Assembly: GCF_024347515.1 (NCBI RefSeq)
Contig: NZ_AP025493.1
Coordinates: forward strand, 1,736,001-1,800,000
Length of the DNA: 64,000 nt
DNA from: Vibrio gigantis
Lineage (GTDB): Bacteria; Pseudomonadota; Gammaproteobacteria; Enterobacterales; Vibrionaceae
Direction: 5' to 3'
The stretch's first letter is position 1; each line of letters begins with the position of its first letter. The notes beneath the pieces were generated by a model. The model did not search any database. It was not told the origin of the DNA and was given only the letters and a program-made list of their open reading frames with translations. Below, piece after piece: positions 16,718 to 25,933 of the stretch. Both the position numbers and the translations under genes were made by a program.

Positions 16718-17677
16718 GTGACAGCGTTAAGAACAACCCTAACACTATCCCTATCGATTTTGCCTTTTTACAGTGCCGTTGCATCTCCAATGTTCGTCTA
16801 TGCACAATCTCCAATTCATTCGAATGTACTCTCTACACAGCTTCGTTCTGCTGAGCCAAATAGGACTGGTACGATAGAATTTAAGTCCTCTTATACGCAG
16901 TCCAGTATATGGGCACATACGCAAGCTTACTCCTTAGACTATTATCAAAATCAATCGAACATTGCTGTTCAATGGCAAGCCTCTCCGATTTGGAAAACTG
17001 AACTCGATTATCGTGTTGTCACAGCAAAAGATAACGGTTTAGACAGCTTTGTGATGGGGTTTCATGATCTGTTTGGTATTGGGCAGAATGGCCGTGATGA
17101 AGTTGCGGAAGACCAGTTCACAATGGATTTTCATAATGCCGGTGTTCATGTATCGGATTTTGAAGGCGATGACTTAACCAAAGCGCTTACTTTCTACAAT
17201 GAGTTGCTATTGTATTCTCGAGGGCCGATGTCACTGTCTGCTGGTGGTTCGTTGTTTTACAACAATGTGAGAAGCGGGCAATTTGCGAGAACCAGTTTTG
17301 AGCAAGGTGCTCAACTCAACTACAGCTATATCACACCAAGGCACAGTATTTTTTCTACTATTGGCCTTGTACATCGAAACAGCGATGGTCATTTAGTTAG
17401 CGATGAGAATCTAACCCTTGAAAACGTGAGTGCCAGTTGGGCTGTCGGATATGAGTATCGATGGAATCAGCAGCATAGCTTTGTCCTTGAATCGCTTAAC
17501 TATCAAGGCTGGTCGACGAATGACCCCGATTTCTCGGAGCCATCGAATGAAGTGGTTGTGGGGTATCGCTATCGTTTGTACCGCCTTGCTTTAGAAGCCT
17601 TGATGATTGAGAACATTCGCAATATGGATAACAGTACCGATATCGGCTTTACGCTCGGCTTGCGTTTCTCAATATAA
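16718..17677 (+). CDS. DUF3187-family outer-membrane protein
   Basis: The product (319 residues) begins with a signal peptide (MTALRTTLTLSLSILPFYSAVA) and continues as alternating beta strands rich in aromatic residues. It ends in 'GFTLGLRFSI', a typical outer-membrane beta-barrel terminus. The sequence pattern, with 'FVMGFHDLFGIGQNGR' and a final set of antiparallel strands, fits the DUF3187 group found in marine gammaproteobacteria. Its function is not established. The start is a GTG at 16718 with a weak ribosome site. It lies 220 bases from a divergent LuxR regulator and about 155 bases before a porin-like gene, which may be functionally related. Confidence 0.7.
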   Translation: MTALRTTLTLSLSILPFYSAVASPMFVYAQSPIHSNVLSTQLRSAEPNRTGTIEFKSSYTQSSIWAHTQAYSLDYYQNQSNIAVQWQASPIWKTELDYRVVTAKDNGLDSFVMGFHDLFGIGQNGRDEVAEDQFTMDFHNAGVHVSDFEGDDLTKALTFYNELLLYSRGPMSLSAGGSLFYNNVRSGQFARTSFEQGAQLNYSYITPRHSIFSTIGLVHRNSDGHLVSDENLTLENVSASWAVGYEYRWNQQHSFVLESLNYQGWSTNDPDFSEPSNEVVVGYRYRLYRLALEALMIENIRNMDNSTDIGFTLGLRFSI

Positions 17678-17833
17678 AAGCGATATCAACATATCATTAT
17701 TTAATTAAATTCATCTTGGTTATAAAATTTTCAGTAATTTTACGGTATATCAATAACTGGATTTTTTGAACAATAGCGCCACTCCAAAAGGCCGGACTAA
17801 CAAGGCCGAATCAATATATAGGTAGTGGTAATC

Positions 17834-18874
17834 ATGAAAAAAACATTAGTAGCACTTGCGATTGCAAGCATTTCAACTTCAGCATTCGCTGTAAACACAA
17901 GCAGCCAAAATAGCCAGAATGAAGAGATGTTTGCTTTTGATTCTATGCACAAAGATCAATTCTCAGTAGCAGGTTCTTTCGGTGTTGGTGGTTACTACGA
18001 CACAGGTTCTAAAGCATTCTACGATGACTGGGCGACTGGTCTAACACTTGCGGTAAGTTACCGTAACAAGCGTTTTGTTGGTTACTTCGAAACTGACATG
18101 ATGCTGAACTACACAACTGACGATAACGTTGCAGGGAACGACGCAGCAACATCTGGTTGGGTAAATGGCATTGATACAGGCCCTGCGACAGACGTAGATA
18201 AAGCGTGGTTAGGTTTCGACACTGGTTACGGTATCGCTTCATTCGGCTGGGAAAACGATACGGCACTAGATAAAGTTGACGGCGCAGGTGATAACACTTA
18301 CGAGTTTGGTGCTTCTGCGGGCGATGCTTCTGATGCATTCAACGTAGTTAAGTTCCAAGGTGCAACAAGTGGTATCGCTTACGGCATCTCTTACTTTGAA
18401 ACGAAAGACTCACGTAATGATGAGAAATTCGATAAAGGTGTGAACGGTTACGTTGGTCTAGAGCAAGAAGTATTCAACCTATACGCTGGTTACGAAAACC
18501 GTAACTACGAAGATGATTTCGAAGTATACACAGTAACTGGTAACGTGAAATTTGGTGCTCTTAAGCTAGGTGTAAACTCTTGGATTGAAGAGAGTGATTC
18601 AGCTAAAAATACAGGTTACTACCTGTCTGGTGGTTACACGCTATCTGAAGACCTAACAATTGCAGCTGGTTATGCATCTAGCAACAATGAACTTGATGGC
18701 CAAGCGGATGTAGACGCTTCTTACATCAACGTCGCCGCTATGTACCGTATTGCTGACAATGCTGATATGGGCATCGATATTAAGCAAGATATCGAAGGCT
18801 CGCGTATTGGTTCAACAGGTATGCAATACGACGAAGAAACACACGTATTCGCAGCAGCTTACTACTACTTCTAA
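17834..18874 (+). CDS. porin-like outer-membrane protein
   Basis: I placed the start at ATG 17834 (346 residues), because it opens a textbook signal peptide, MKKTLVALAIASISTSAFA. An in-frame GTG three codons earlier is possible. The mature protein is acidic and composed of amphipathic strands with Asp/Asn-rich turns, and ends in 'AAAYYYF' with a terminal Phe, as in Bam-inserted barrels. It resembles general diffusion porins but differs clearly from the porin at 5516-6490. Codon use is strongly biased, as for an abundant protein. A terminator follows at 18887-18917. Confidence 0.82.
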   Translation: MKKTLVALAIASISTSAFAVNTSSQNSQNEEMFAFDSMHKDQFSVAGSFGVGGYYDTGSKAFYDDWATGLTLAVSYRNKRFVGYFETDMMLNYTTDDNVAGNDAATSGWVNGIDTGPATDVDKAWLGFDTGYGIASFGWENDTALDKVDGAGDNTYEFGASAGDASDAFNVVKFQGATSGIAYGISYFETKDSRNDEKFDKGVNGYVGLEQEVFNLYAGYENRNYEDDFEVYTVTGNVKFGALKLGVNSWIEESDSAKNTGYYLSGGYTLSEDLTIAAGYASSNNELDGQADVDASYINVAAMYRIADNADMGIDIKQDIEGSRIGSTGMQYDEETHVFAAAYYYF

Positions 18875-18886
18875 GAGTAGTATCGA

Positions 18887-18917
18887 GGCTTAGGCGCGCT
18901 GAGAGCCTAAGCTTTTA
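18887..18917 (+). terminator. terminator of the porin-like gene
   Basis: GCTTAGGC (18888-18895) pairs with GCCTAAGC (18905-18912) and is followed by TTTT, 13 bases past the stop codon. Confidence 0.88.
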
Positions 18918-19066
18918 AAACTCAAATATTGAAACTGAACGTTATGGTGTAATTGCTGCCCGGTCTTTACACCATATTCTCTTCTTTGCGCAGCTTAAGC
19001 ATCCACTGTTCGACATGTGGTATGCCACTCAAGCGTTACGAGTGGGTTATTATCTGGAGAAACAAA

Positions 19067-19378
19067 ATGGTTAAGAGCATAACTGGCAAGGGTGTCATTT
19101 ATGGCAATGAGACTCTGTTTATGTGCAAGCCTAATCGAAATGGATTGTTCGAATTGGCACGTAAACATGGAAGAGCTGCTGGTACTCGCCCACAAGACTC
19201 ACAAAACAAAGTCTACGCAGAATCTTTGGATGAAGCATGGAACTTACTGCAAACTGAAAAGTTTTATATTGTTTTGACGGGACAAGTATATGGTATTCAC
19301 AGAAAGTCTTTGAGAAGCGTTGAATCGGTTGATATTGAATTCGATACCGAAACACGCTCGGTGTGCGCTACGGCGTAG
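19067..19378 (+). CDS. conserved hypothetical protein, 103 residues
   Basis: I chose the ATG at 19067 because GGAG lies 11 bases upstream; a longer frame from 18953 adds an unlikely leader. The protein (MVKSITGKGVIYGNETLFMC...) is soluble, mixed alpha/beta and slightly basic in the first half. I recognise no named domain. The segment 'YAESLDEAWNLLQTEKFYIV' looks like an amphipathic helix and strand. It has a complete unit with a strong terminator at 19391-19418. No function is proposed. Confidence 0.7.
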   Translation: MVKSITGKGVIYGNETLFMCKPNRNGLFELARKHGRAAGTRPQDSQNKVYAESLDEAWNLLQTEKFYIVLTGQVYGIHRKSLRSVESVDIEFDTETRSVCATA

Positions 19379-19390
19379 TGCCAATATTGA

Positions 19391-19418
19391 AAAAAGGACG
19401 ATTGATATCGTCCTTTTT
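19391..19418. terminator. bidirectional terminator between convergent genes
   Basis: AAAAAGGACGAT (19391-19402) pairs perfectly with ATCGTCCTTTTT (19407-19418) around a four-base loop. It serves the 103-residue gene on the plus strand and could also end the convergent oligopeptidase transcript. Confidence 0.93.
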
Positions 19419-19442
19419 ACTTTTTGTCCGTTTAATCAACGA

Positions 19443-19470
19443 GTGATAGTGATAGTGATAGTGATAGTGA
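19443..19470 (+). repeat. hexamer tandem repeat, GTGATA x4.7
   Basis: Four perfect GTGATA units and a partial fifth (GTGA) lie just beyond the stop codon of the convergent oligopeptidase gene, in its 3' untranslated region. It is the second hexamer microsatellite in this window. Confidence 0.95.
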
Positions 19471-19483
19471 ACTTGAACGTTGG

Positions 19484-21331
19484 TTATCGTCCATATTTTT
19501 CAACAATATAACGCTCAAAATCATCACACATTTGCTCATTCGACTCTTCATTATTCGCTAATTCAGTTGCGCCATCGACGATCGATATTTTCGCATTTAA
19601 ATCTGCGACTTGTGCACGTTCACGAGAAGCCAGTTGTTTGATCTTTCTCTCTTCGATTGCCCATGCTTGTTCAGGTGTTAAGTTGCACTCATCAGCAAGG
19701 TATTTGGCATTGAAACCTTCTCCAGTCAGGCTCTCTATTGTTCCATTGTGATTAACACTATTGCCTTTATGCCAGTAGTGCTCAGCCAATAAAGGGCCGA
19801 TCTCTGGGTTATCCGTTAAGTACCCAAACTTGTCGGTGAAATAAGCACGTGTTTGATACACCGCCATGTGAGCCAATAGATAACCTTGATATGAACAAGA
19901 TGCTTCATCCGACAGTAGATGTGGGATCGCCATCAGTGGGCGAGGGCTGCAAGTCAATCCAAGAATTGCCTTTTCAGTCCTACGTGCAAGTGCTGTGATC
20001 TTTTCAGGTGTTAGGTCTTCATCAGCCAGTTCGTAAAGTGCACGCTCAAAATAAGGGACCACAAGAATGCTGCGCTCTTGATAGGCTCTAAACGGTTGTT
20101 TGTTATCAATAATTGCTTTAATCAATTCGTCTGGCACAGGTTGGCCTTCTGAATTAAGCGCGTACTGTTTTAACCAATCGGCGTCGTTCAACAAGCTGTC
20201 ACAGAACATAGACTGAGTTTCAGCATAAGCCATCGAGGTTGGTGCAAACTCTTGAGAGAAACAAGGCGCGTTCATTTTCACATTGGCAAAATGCGCTGCG
20301 TGCCCACCTTCGTGAAACAGCGTGTTAATCCCATCATAACCACTGCCTACTTGATCGGGTTTAGCGTTGCTCGTGAAGTTGACTTGAGCTGCAACCCAAG
20401 CGCCTTGGTCGCAGAAAGAAGGGATCGGCCCATGACAGAAGCCATTAGGGTATTTGCCTTTACGATCAAGTAAATCCAATTTCAACGTAGCTTGAGAGTA
20501 TTCAATGTTTAGGCGACCAAAAGATTCTATCCAGCGTCTCAGTGATTTTGAGAAGGGAACATAAGGGTCTAAGTCATTCATAACGTCACCAGCAAAAGAG
20601 TAGGTGAAGTTGTGAGCTTGCAGTGCACTTTCACCTTTCTGCTCAGCTAAGTTCGTTAGACTTTGTTGATGGCTATCGCGCGTGCGCGCATCGAAGTCGT
20701 CTAGGATCGTAAACAGTTGCTCTGTTGTCATCTGTTCAGTTTTAACTACTGAGTAATCAAAAAAGGTTTTGAAACCAAGTGATTGAGCAAATTGGTTACG
20801 CTTTTTGATGAGTTCAATGAAGCCATTTACCAGTAACCACTGTTCTAAATCGAGCAATGTTTGGTGTGCAGAAAGCCTTACCTCTTCATTACTATTAGTT
20901 CTAACTGTTGAGCCTAGAACTGGCAAAGAGCCTTCTGTTTCTTCACCCATCTCATTGACGTAAGTCATTACGTGATTTTGTTTTTTCTCAAACAGAGCTG
21001 CTTCGAATCTGATTAGGTCGGCTTTCAGTTTCTGAGATTGTCGAGATTCAATCGCGTGAGACTTAAAGGTCGCTAACCAGCCATTTAGTCCAGTCAATGT
21101 GCTCTCTTTTTCTTCTGCGTCTCGAATTTCGTCAATGGTAGAAATGTGCTTTTCGATAGTGGTTATCTGTTCAGCCGCGCTAAGAAATTCGGTCCACTGA
21201 GTTTGCGCTTGTGTAGACCCATTATGGTCGTCACTTATCCCCATGTAAGTATCCCAAAAGAAGTCTTCTTTTGCTTTATGAGTCGCAAGATATTTTTGAT
21301 TCAGTTGGTTGAGGTAGTTCGTTGCCGTCAT
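19484..21331 (-). CDS. M3-family oligoendopeptidase (PepF-like)
   Basis: The protein has 615 residues and the all-helical M3 metallopeptidase fold. The zinc-binding HExxH is seen in 'LFHEGGHAAHF' near residue 340, and the third ligand glutamate is probably in 'MAYAETQSMF' about 25 residues later. An N-terminal oligoendopeptidase F-like domain covers about residues 100-190. There is no signal peptide, so it should degrade short peptides in the cytoplasm. The length matches PepF-type enzymes (about 600). The gene stands alone. The start at ATG 21331 is the first Met and gives a natural N-terminus, MTATNYLNQLNQKYL. Confidence 0.9.
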   Translation of the reverse strand: MTATNYLNQLNQKYLATHKAKEDFFWDTYMGISDDHNGSTQAQTQWTEFLSAAEQITTIEKHISTIDEIRDAEEKESTLTGLNGWLATFKSHAIESRQSQKLKADLIRFEAALFEKKQNHVMTYVNEMGEETEGSLPVLGSTVRTNSNEEVRLSAHQTLLDLEQWLLVNGFIELIKKRNQFAQSLGFKTFFDYSVVKTEQMTTEQLFTILDDFDARTRDSHQQSLTNLAEQKGESALQAHNFTYSFAGDVMNDLDPYVPFSKSLRRWIESFGRLNIEYSQATLKLDLLDRKGKYPNGFCHGPIPSFCDQGAWVAAQVNFTSNAKPDQVGSGYDGINTLFHEGGHAAHFANVKMNAPCFSQEFAPTSMAYAETQSMFCDSLLNDADWLKQYALNSEGQPVPDELIKAIIDNKQPFRAYQERSILVVPYFERALYELADEDLTPEKITALARRTEKAILGLTCSPRPLMAIPHLLSDEASCSYQGYLLAHMAVYQTRAYFTDKFGYLTDNPEIGPLLAEHYWHKGNSVNHNGTIESLTGEGFNAKYLADECNLTPEQAWAIEERKIKQLASRERAQVADLNAKISIVDGATELANNEESNEQMCDDFERYIVEKYGR

Positions 21332-21545
21332 GACTTTCCTTGAAAATTAACCAGTAATTTCAACATTATGACACATTCACCAAATGTATTTTGTGACGTT
21401 ACGTATAACGGCATAGAAGTTATACGTAAGATCAAGCGTGCTGAACCAATACGGCTTCATCAGTTTGCCGCCAGAAGCCATTCAACGTAATAAAGTAAGA
21501 CTATCGCTTGAAGAGCCAGCAATAGAAGGTGGCTATAAATAATGG
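21332..21545. other. upstream region of the oligopeptidase, with a possible 34-codon frame
   Basis: Together with the candidate RNA and its terminator to the right, this is a 422-base gap between genes. It holds the promoter side of the minus-strand peptidase. A short plus-strand frame from GTG 21438 to TAA 21542 encodes MLNQYGFISLPPEAIQRNKV and a further 14 residues; it has no ribosome site and no recognised match. It could be a gene remnant or chance. Confidence 0.3.
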
Positions 21546-21668
21546 GTATGATGTGTTGTATATGAATCATCGGAATGGTATTGTTAGTTCCGTAATGGTT
21601 CTCAACGTGACGGATTACGTTATTCGGCGATAGAATTTATCTAGCGGGCATGTATGCCCGTTTTTTTT
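21546..21668 (+). ncRNA. candidate small RNA ending in a strong terminator
   Basis: A TATAAA box at 21534-21539 and the strong terminator at 21645-21668 would bound a transcript of roughly 120 bases. No convincing protein lies between them; the only frame is 23 codons (21562-21633) without a good ribosome site. The terminator belongs to no annotated plus-strand gene, and that is the main reason for suspecting a small RNA. The -35 region is weak, so the 5' end is uncertain. Confidence 0.35.
21645..21668 (+). terminator. strong terminator without an upstream protein gene
   Basis: CGGGCA (21645-21650) and TGCCCG (21655-21660) form a GC-rich stem with a four-base loop, followed by eight T residues. 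It ends 85 bases before the next gene starts. Confidence 0.9.
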
Positions 21669-21753
21669 CGCCTGAAATTTGTGGTTCAGGGGTTTGTTTA
21701 CTGATCGGTCGCGTATAATGGACGGTTCTTATCGCACGAAATAAGCACAATTA

Positions 21754-22341
21754 ATGAGAACTTTTCCTGCCTCAACCCTACCTTTGTTACTGGTTTTGAA
21801 TGCAATTGCATTCTCCGCACAAGCAACCGAAAGCTGGTGGCTGCGAACGGTATTCAACACAAGTTCAGATCAGCCAAGTGCTCAAAACTATATCAACGAT
21901 ATCGATCTTATGGATTGTGGTGACATAGAAGGCACTCTGCTGTGCAGTGACCAAACCAAATATTACGATCTGGATGTTTATGTTGAACTGGAGTTAGGTG
22001 AATCAAGTATTGAAGTGGTTCGCTTAAGCTTGCCATATTCAAACTTAAGTTACACCAAGCTTCAGGCTTTCCTTCGTCAAGATGGCTTTGCTCTGAGTTC
22101 AATTCGTATTGGGGAAGATGAGTTTGATGTCGTCGCTCAACTCGAACACGCAAAACGTGAGGGCGTTGGTTTTGATGAGGTAGATAAGCAGCTCGTAGAA
22201 TTTATTAATGCGCCACACCATTCATCCGATCAAGTGAGTTTATGGAACGTTCCTAACTCATCGTCTGCTAGTTCGTCTTCTCCTTGGGTTCAGTTACAGA
22301 GTGATGGTGATAACTTAACGGTTGAACTAAATCGCTTTTAA
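21754..22341 (+). CDS. exported hypothetical protein
   Basis: The protein (195 residues) starts with a signal peptide (MRTFPASTLPLLLVLNAIAFSAQA) and is otherwise acidic and soluble, so it is probably periplasmic. It has two cysteines close together, in 'MDCGDIEGTLLCSDQ', that could form a disulfide. A serine-rich patch (NSSSASSSSPW) precedes the C-terminus. I do not recognise the family. The region upstream carries a strong terminator, so it has its own promoter. No function is proposed. Confidence 0.75.
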   Translation: MRTFPASTLPLLLVLNAIAFSAQATESWWLRTVFNTSSDQPSAQNYINDIDLMDCGDIEGTLLCSDQTKYYDLDVYVELELGESSIEVVRLSLPYSNLSYTKLQAFLRQDGFALSSIRIGEDEFDVVAQLEHAKREGVGFDEVDKQLVEFINAPHHSSDQVSLWNVPNSSSASSSSPWVQLQSDGDNLTVELNRF

Positions 22342-22558
22342 TTGCTCAAATTTATAGATGCTTTCGTAATTCATTAGAGAGAACAAGCCTTTTGGAATAA
22401 CGGTTCACGGGCAGACAGCAAGTTATTATTCATTTAAGTGTTCGTTTTTCTGTGGCTCTCACATTTTTGGCAAGCGTTTACTTTTGCCATTTGTTATACG
22501 TTGAGCCTTCGGTAAAACGAGCTTAGGATACGTTCAGTATTGATAAAGGAGACAACCT

Positions 22559-23467
22559 ATGGTTGCAAGAGTAACGACAGCGCCACAAGGCCCAGAACTT
22601 TCTGAGTTGGTGCAAGGATACTGGCGTACAGCTGAGTGGGGCATGACCCCGCAACAACGCCTGACCTTCCTTAAGCAGCACATTGATCTTGGCATCACAA
22701 CTGTTGATCACGCGGATATCTACGGTAACTACCAATGTGAAAAGTTGTTTGGTGAAGCATTAGCGCTTGAGCCAAGCCTTCGTGATGACATTCAAATCGT
22801 CACCAAGTGCGATATCAACTTGTGTGGTAACCACACTCCTGATCGTAAGATCAATCACTATGACACCAGCGCGCACCACATTTACCAATCAGTAAATAAC
22901 TCACTAGAGCGCCTCGGTGTTAACGATATCGACGTATTGTTGATTCATCGCCCAGACGTACTGATGGATGCCGATGAAGTAGCAGAAGCGTTCGCAGAGC
23001 TACATAAGGTCGGTAAAGTTAAGCACTTTGGTGTTTCTAACTTTTCACCGCGTCAGTTCGAGCTGCTTCAATCTCGCCTTGGTAAGCCATTAGTCACCAA
23101 CCAAGTTGAAATTAACCCACTGAACTTCGAAGTTGCCCATGACGGCACTTTAGATCAACTGCAGATGAACCGCATTCGCCCAATGGCGTGGTCTTGTCTG
23201 GGTGGCGGTAGTATCTTTAGTGGCGATTCAGCACAAGCGATTCGCGTTCGTGATGAGCTAGAAGCGATTCGCAAAGAAGTGGGTGCAGACAGTATTGATC
23301 AAGTGATTTACGCTTGGGTTCGCCGTTTACCGTCTAATCCGATTGCGATTATTGGCTCAGGGAAGATTGAACGTGTGAAGACGGCCGTTGATGCACTGAA
23401 AATTGAACTGACTCGTGAGCAGTGGTACCGCGTATGGGTGGCTTCTAAAGGTCACGGTGTGCCATAA
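22559..23467 (+). CDS. aldo/keto reductase, YdhF-like
   Basis: This 302-residue cytoplasmic oxidoreductase has the AKR barrel. The catalytic tetrad is readable as D in 'TTVDHADIYGNY', Tyr in the same segment, Lys in 'IVTKCDI' and His in 'LLIHRPD'. The NADPH-binding tail is 'NPIAIIGSGKIERV'. The sequence 'VQGYWRTAEWGMTPQQRLTF' at the start is typical of the YdhF subgroup. It reduces aldehydes or ketones with NADPH; the physiological substrate is unknown. GGAG lies eight bases before the ATG. It is monocistronic, with a terminator right after it. Confidence 0.9.
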   Translation: MVARVTTAPQGPELSELVQGYWRTAEWGMTPQQRLTFLKQHIDLGITTVDHADIYGNYQCEKLFGEALALEPSLRDDIQIVTKCDINLCGNHTPDRKINHYDTSAHHIYQSVNNSLERLGVNDIDVLLIHRPDVLMDADEVAEAFAELHKVGKVKHFGVSNFSPRQFELLQSRLGKPLVTNQVEINPLNFEVAHDGTLDQLQMNRIRPMAWSCLGGGSIFSGDSAQAIRVRDELEAIRKEVGADSIDQVIYAWVRRLPSNPIAIIGSGKIERVKTAVDALKIELTREQWYRVWVASKGHGVP

Positions 23468-23486
23468 GCTCTAACCCACAGTAAGT

Positions 23487-23516
23487 AAAAAGCCAGCTAT
23501 GAAAGCTGGCTTTTTT
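23487..23516 (+). terminator. terminator of the aldo/keto reductase gene
   Basis: AAAAAGCCAGCT (23487-23498) pairs with AGCTGGCTTTTT (23504-23515); T residues continue beyond. It is also usable by the convergent prepilin gene. Confidence 0.92.
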
Positions 23517-23564
23517 GTTTTGACGTGAGTCTGTTTTTTTGAAGAGTAGCGAGTTATCAGAGTG

Positions 23565-24239
23565 TTATTTGTTGTATGGCGGGGGAGTCGCTACCGAGTA
23601 TTCTTGAAGCTCACTAGCCCAACTAAATCCGTTCGACAGGTTCTTTGTCCCCGAGACCATGGTTCCATCAACTGCGTTATAAAGTAGATAAGGTGCGTTA
23701 CTTAAGTCAGCTTCAATATTGTAGTAGTGGCAGTATGAAAAGTACTGCGATCTTTGATGGATGTAGACTTGATAGCCAGCATCACGAGCTGCTAACAACT
23801 CGCTTTCGCTAACCGTTTCTCCATTTTTCCAACCACCGCTACCAAAATTGATATCTTCGAAGTGGTCACTGTTGACGACGTCTTGGAAAAGCTCGTAACA
23901 GCCTCTCGCATTGTTGATGTCTCTACGAACACCTGCGTTGCTGTTGCGAACAGGATAACAGCTGCCTGAAAAGTTAGAATAGATACCATCAATATTGAAA
24001 TCTGATGTGTTTTGTCCTTGTAGCTCAGTGACATCTCCACCTCTCGCTAAACAAGCTCCTTGATAGATCTCGGCACCTGCGCGGAAGTTGTCAAACAGTG
24101 CTCGGCTAGTCGCTTCTCTAGCATCATCAGCAATAGATAAAAACCGTGGTGCAGCAATGGCAGCGATAACGGCGAGTATGACAATGACAACGATTAGCTC
24201 TAATAGTGTGAAGCCTTTGTGCCACGAAGTTTTTTTCAT
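23565..24239 (-). CDS. orphan type IV prepilin-like protein (MSHA/pseudopilin type)
   Basis: The protein has 224 residues and a class-III signal: a short basic leader MKKTSWHKG, then the methylation motif FTLLELIVVIVILAVIAAIA with Glu at +5. A prepilin peptidase would cut after the Gly. The periplasmic globular part has at least six cysteines, suggesting disulfides. The size and 'APRFLSIADDAREATSRAL' after the helix resemble MSHA-type minor pilins. No assembly ATPase, platform or peptidase genes are nearby, so it would rely on machinery encoded elsewhere. The role (adhesion, secretion or uptake) is unknown. Confidence 0.82.
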   Translation of the reverse strand: MKKTSWHKGFTLLELIVVIVILAVIAAIAAPRFLSIADDAREATSRALFDNFRAGAEIYQGACLARGGDVTELQGQNTSDFNIDGIYSNFSGSCYPVRNSNAGVRRDINNARGCYELFQDVVNSDHFEDINFGSGGWKNGETVSESELLAARDAGYQVYIHQRSQYFSYCHYYNIEADLSNAPYLLYNAVDGTMVSGTKNLSNGFSWASELQEYSVATPPPYNK

Positions 24240-24428
24240 ACTGATGAATCCTAAGGAGTTTACGAGTTTCTAACTACTTTATAGTATCCCGTATTTTATT
24301 ATTAATTAACACTGCTAATTAATAAATATTTGTTATGGTTGTTTGTTTCTTCAAAACTGTGATTAAGGTGGAATAATTTTCAAAAACACTCATAATGCAC
24401 TCTGTTTTTCACCAGTTGGATATTTCCA

Positions 24429-25808
24429 TTGAGCACTTCAAAATTCTCTTCAATCGCCCTTAAACCAGAGCTTCTAAATACGTTAGATTCTCTTGGTTAT
24501 ACTGAAATGACGCCGATCCAAGCGTTAAGTCTTCCTACTATCCTAAATGGCAAGGACGTTATCGGTCAGGGCAAAACGGGTTCAGGTAAAACAGCTGCTT
24601 TTGGTTTAGGCGTGCTGCAGAACCTACGCGTTAAGCGTTTCCGTGTTCAGTCTTTAGTGTTATGTCCGACTCGTGAGCTTGCAGACCAAGTAGCAAAAGA
24701 GATCCGTACTCTTGCTCGTGGTATTCACAATATTAAAGTGCTGACACTATGTGGCGGTATGCCAATGGGCCCACAGATTGGTTCACTAGAGCATGGCGCA
24801 CACATTCTTGTGGGCACTCCTGGTCGTATTCTTGACCACCTAGAGAAAGGCCGCATTGACCTGTCTGAACTGAACACACTTGTGTTAGATGAAGCCGACC
24901 GCATGCTAGAGATGGGTTTCCAAGACGCTTTGGATGCAGTGATTGAAGCGGCGCCAAAAGAACGCCAAACTCTGCTATTCAGTGCCACTTTCCCTAAACA
25001 GATCAAATCTGTTGCAGATCGCATTATGCGTAACCCAGAAATGGTGAAGGTTGAGTCAACGCACGACCACTCAAGCATCCAGCAACACTTCTACAAGCTA
25101 GAAGGTTCTGAAGCTCGTGATGATGCCCTAGAGTTGCTGCTACTTCATCACCAACCGGAATCTGCGGTTGTGTTCTGTAACACTAAGAAAGAAGTACAGA
25201 ACGTAAACGATGAGCTAAGCCACCGTGGTTTCAGCGTTATCGAACTTCATGGCGACATGGAGCAGCGTGAACGTGACCAAGCTTTGGTTCAGTTCTCAAA
25301 CAAAACGATCTCGATTCTAGTTGCGACAGACGTTGCGGCCCGTGGTCTTGATGTTGATAACCTAGACGCTGTATTTAACTTTGAATTGTCTCGCGACCCT
25401 GAAGTTCACGTACACCGCATTGGTCGTACTGGCCGTGCAGGAAGTAAAGGTGTCGCTATCAGCTTCTTTAGCGAGAAAGAGATGTACCGTGTTGCTCAAA
25501 TTGATGAGTACATGGATATGCCGATTGAGCCATCAGAGCTTCCAGCAAAACCCATTGCTAAGCCGTACTACTCAAACATGGTAACCATTCAGATTGATGG
25601 CGGTAAGAAAGCTAAGCTTCGTGCTGGCGATATTCTTGGAGCATTGACTGGTCAAGGTGGTATTGATGGTAAATCAGTAGGTAAGATCAACTTGTTCGCA
25701 ATGCGCGCTTACGTTGCTGTCGAGCGCTCTGTCGCTAAGAAAGCACTGAACAAGATCGAATCAGGTAAAATGAAGGGGCGTCAATTCCGCGCCCGAATCC
25801 TGAAGTAA
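24429..25808 (+). CDS. dbpA: ATP-dependent RNA helicase DbpA
   Basis: The protein (459 residues) is a DEAD-box helicase: motif I 'GQGKTGSGKTAA', Ia 'PTRELADQ', DEAD in 'VLDEADRMLEMGF', SAT in 'FSATFP', and VI 'HRIGRTGRAG'. The C-terminal 75 residues are the DbpA RNA-binding domain (IDGGKKAKLRAGDILGALTG), which in E. coli recognises hairpin 92 of 23S rRNA. It acts in late 50S subunit assembly. The start is TTG at 24429, giving MSTSKFSSIALKPELL, which matches the usual N-terminal length. No strong ribosome site is visible. It is divergent from the prepilin gene. Confidence 0.95.
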   Translation: MSTSKFSSIALKPELLNTLDSLGYTEMTPIQALSLPTILNGKDVIGQGKTGSGKTAAFGLGVLQNLRVKRFRVQSLVLCPTRELADQVAKEIRTLARGIHNIKVLTLCGGMPMGPQIGSLEHGAHILVGTPGRILDHLEKGRIDLSELNTLVLDEADRMLEMGFQDALDAVIEAAPKERQTLLFSATFPKQIKSVADRIMRNPEMVKVESTHDHSSIQQHFYKLEGSEARDDALELLLLHHQPESAVVFCNTKKEVQNVNDELSHRGFSVIELHGDMEQRERDQALVQFSNKTISILVATDVAARGLDVDNLDAVFNFELSRDPEVHVHRIGRTGRAGSKGVAISFFSEKEMYRVAQIDEYMDMPIEPSELPAKPIAKPYYSNMVTIQIDGGKKAKLRAGDILGALTGQGGIDGKSVGKINLFAMRAYVAVERSVAKKALNKIESGKMKGRQFRARILK

Positions 25809-25933
25809 TTCGAGACTGAATCCCTTTGCTGCGATGCGTTATAACTAATGACATTGCAGTAAAGGGTATTCTGCAAAATGTCACTTAAGTTTCTTCTTTT
25901 AGGTTTATCGGCCTAGTCCTCTATATTAAAGCA

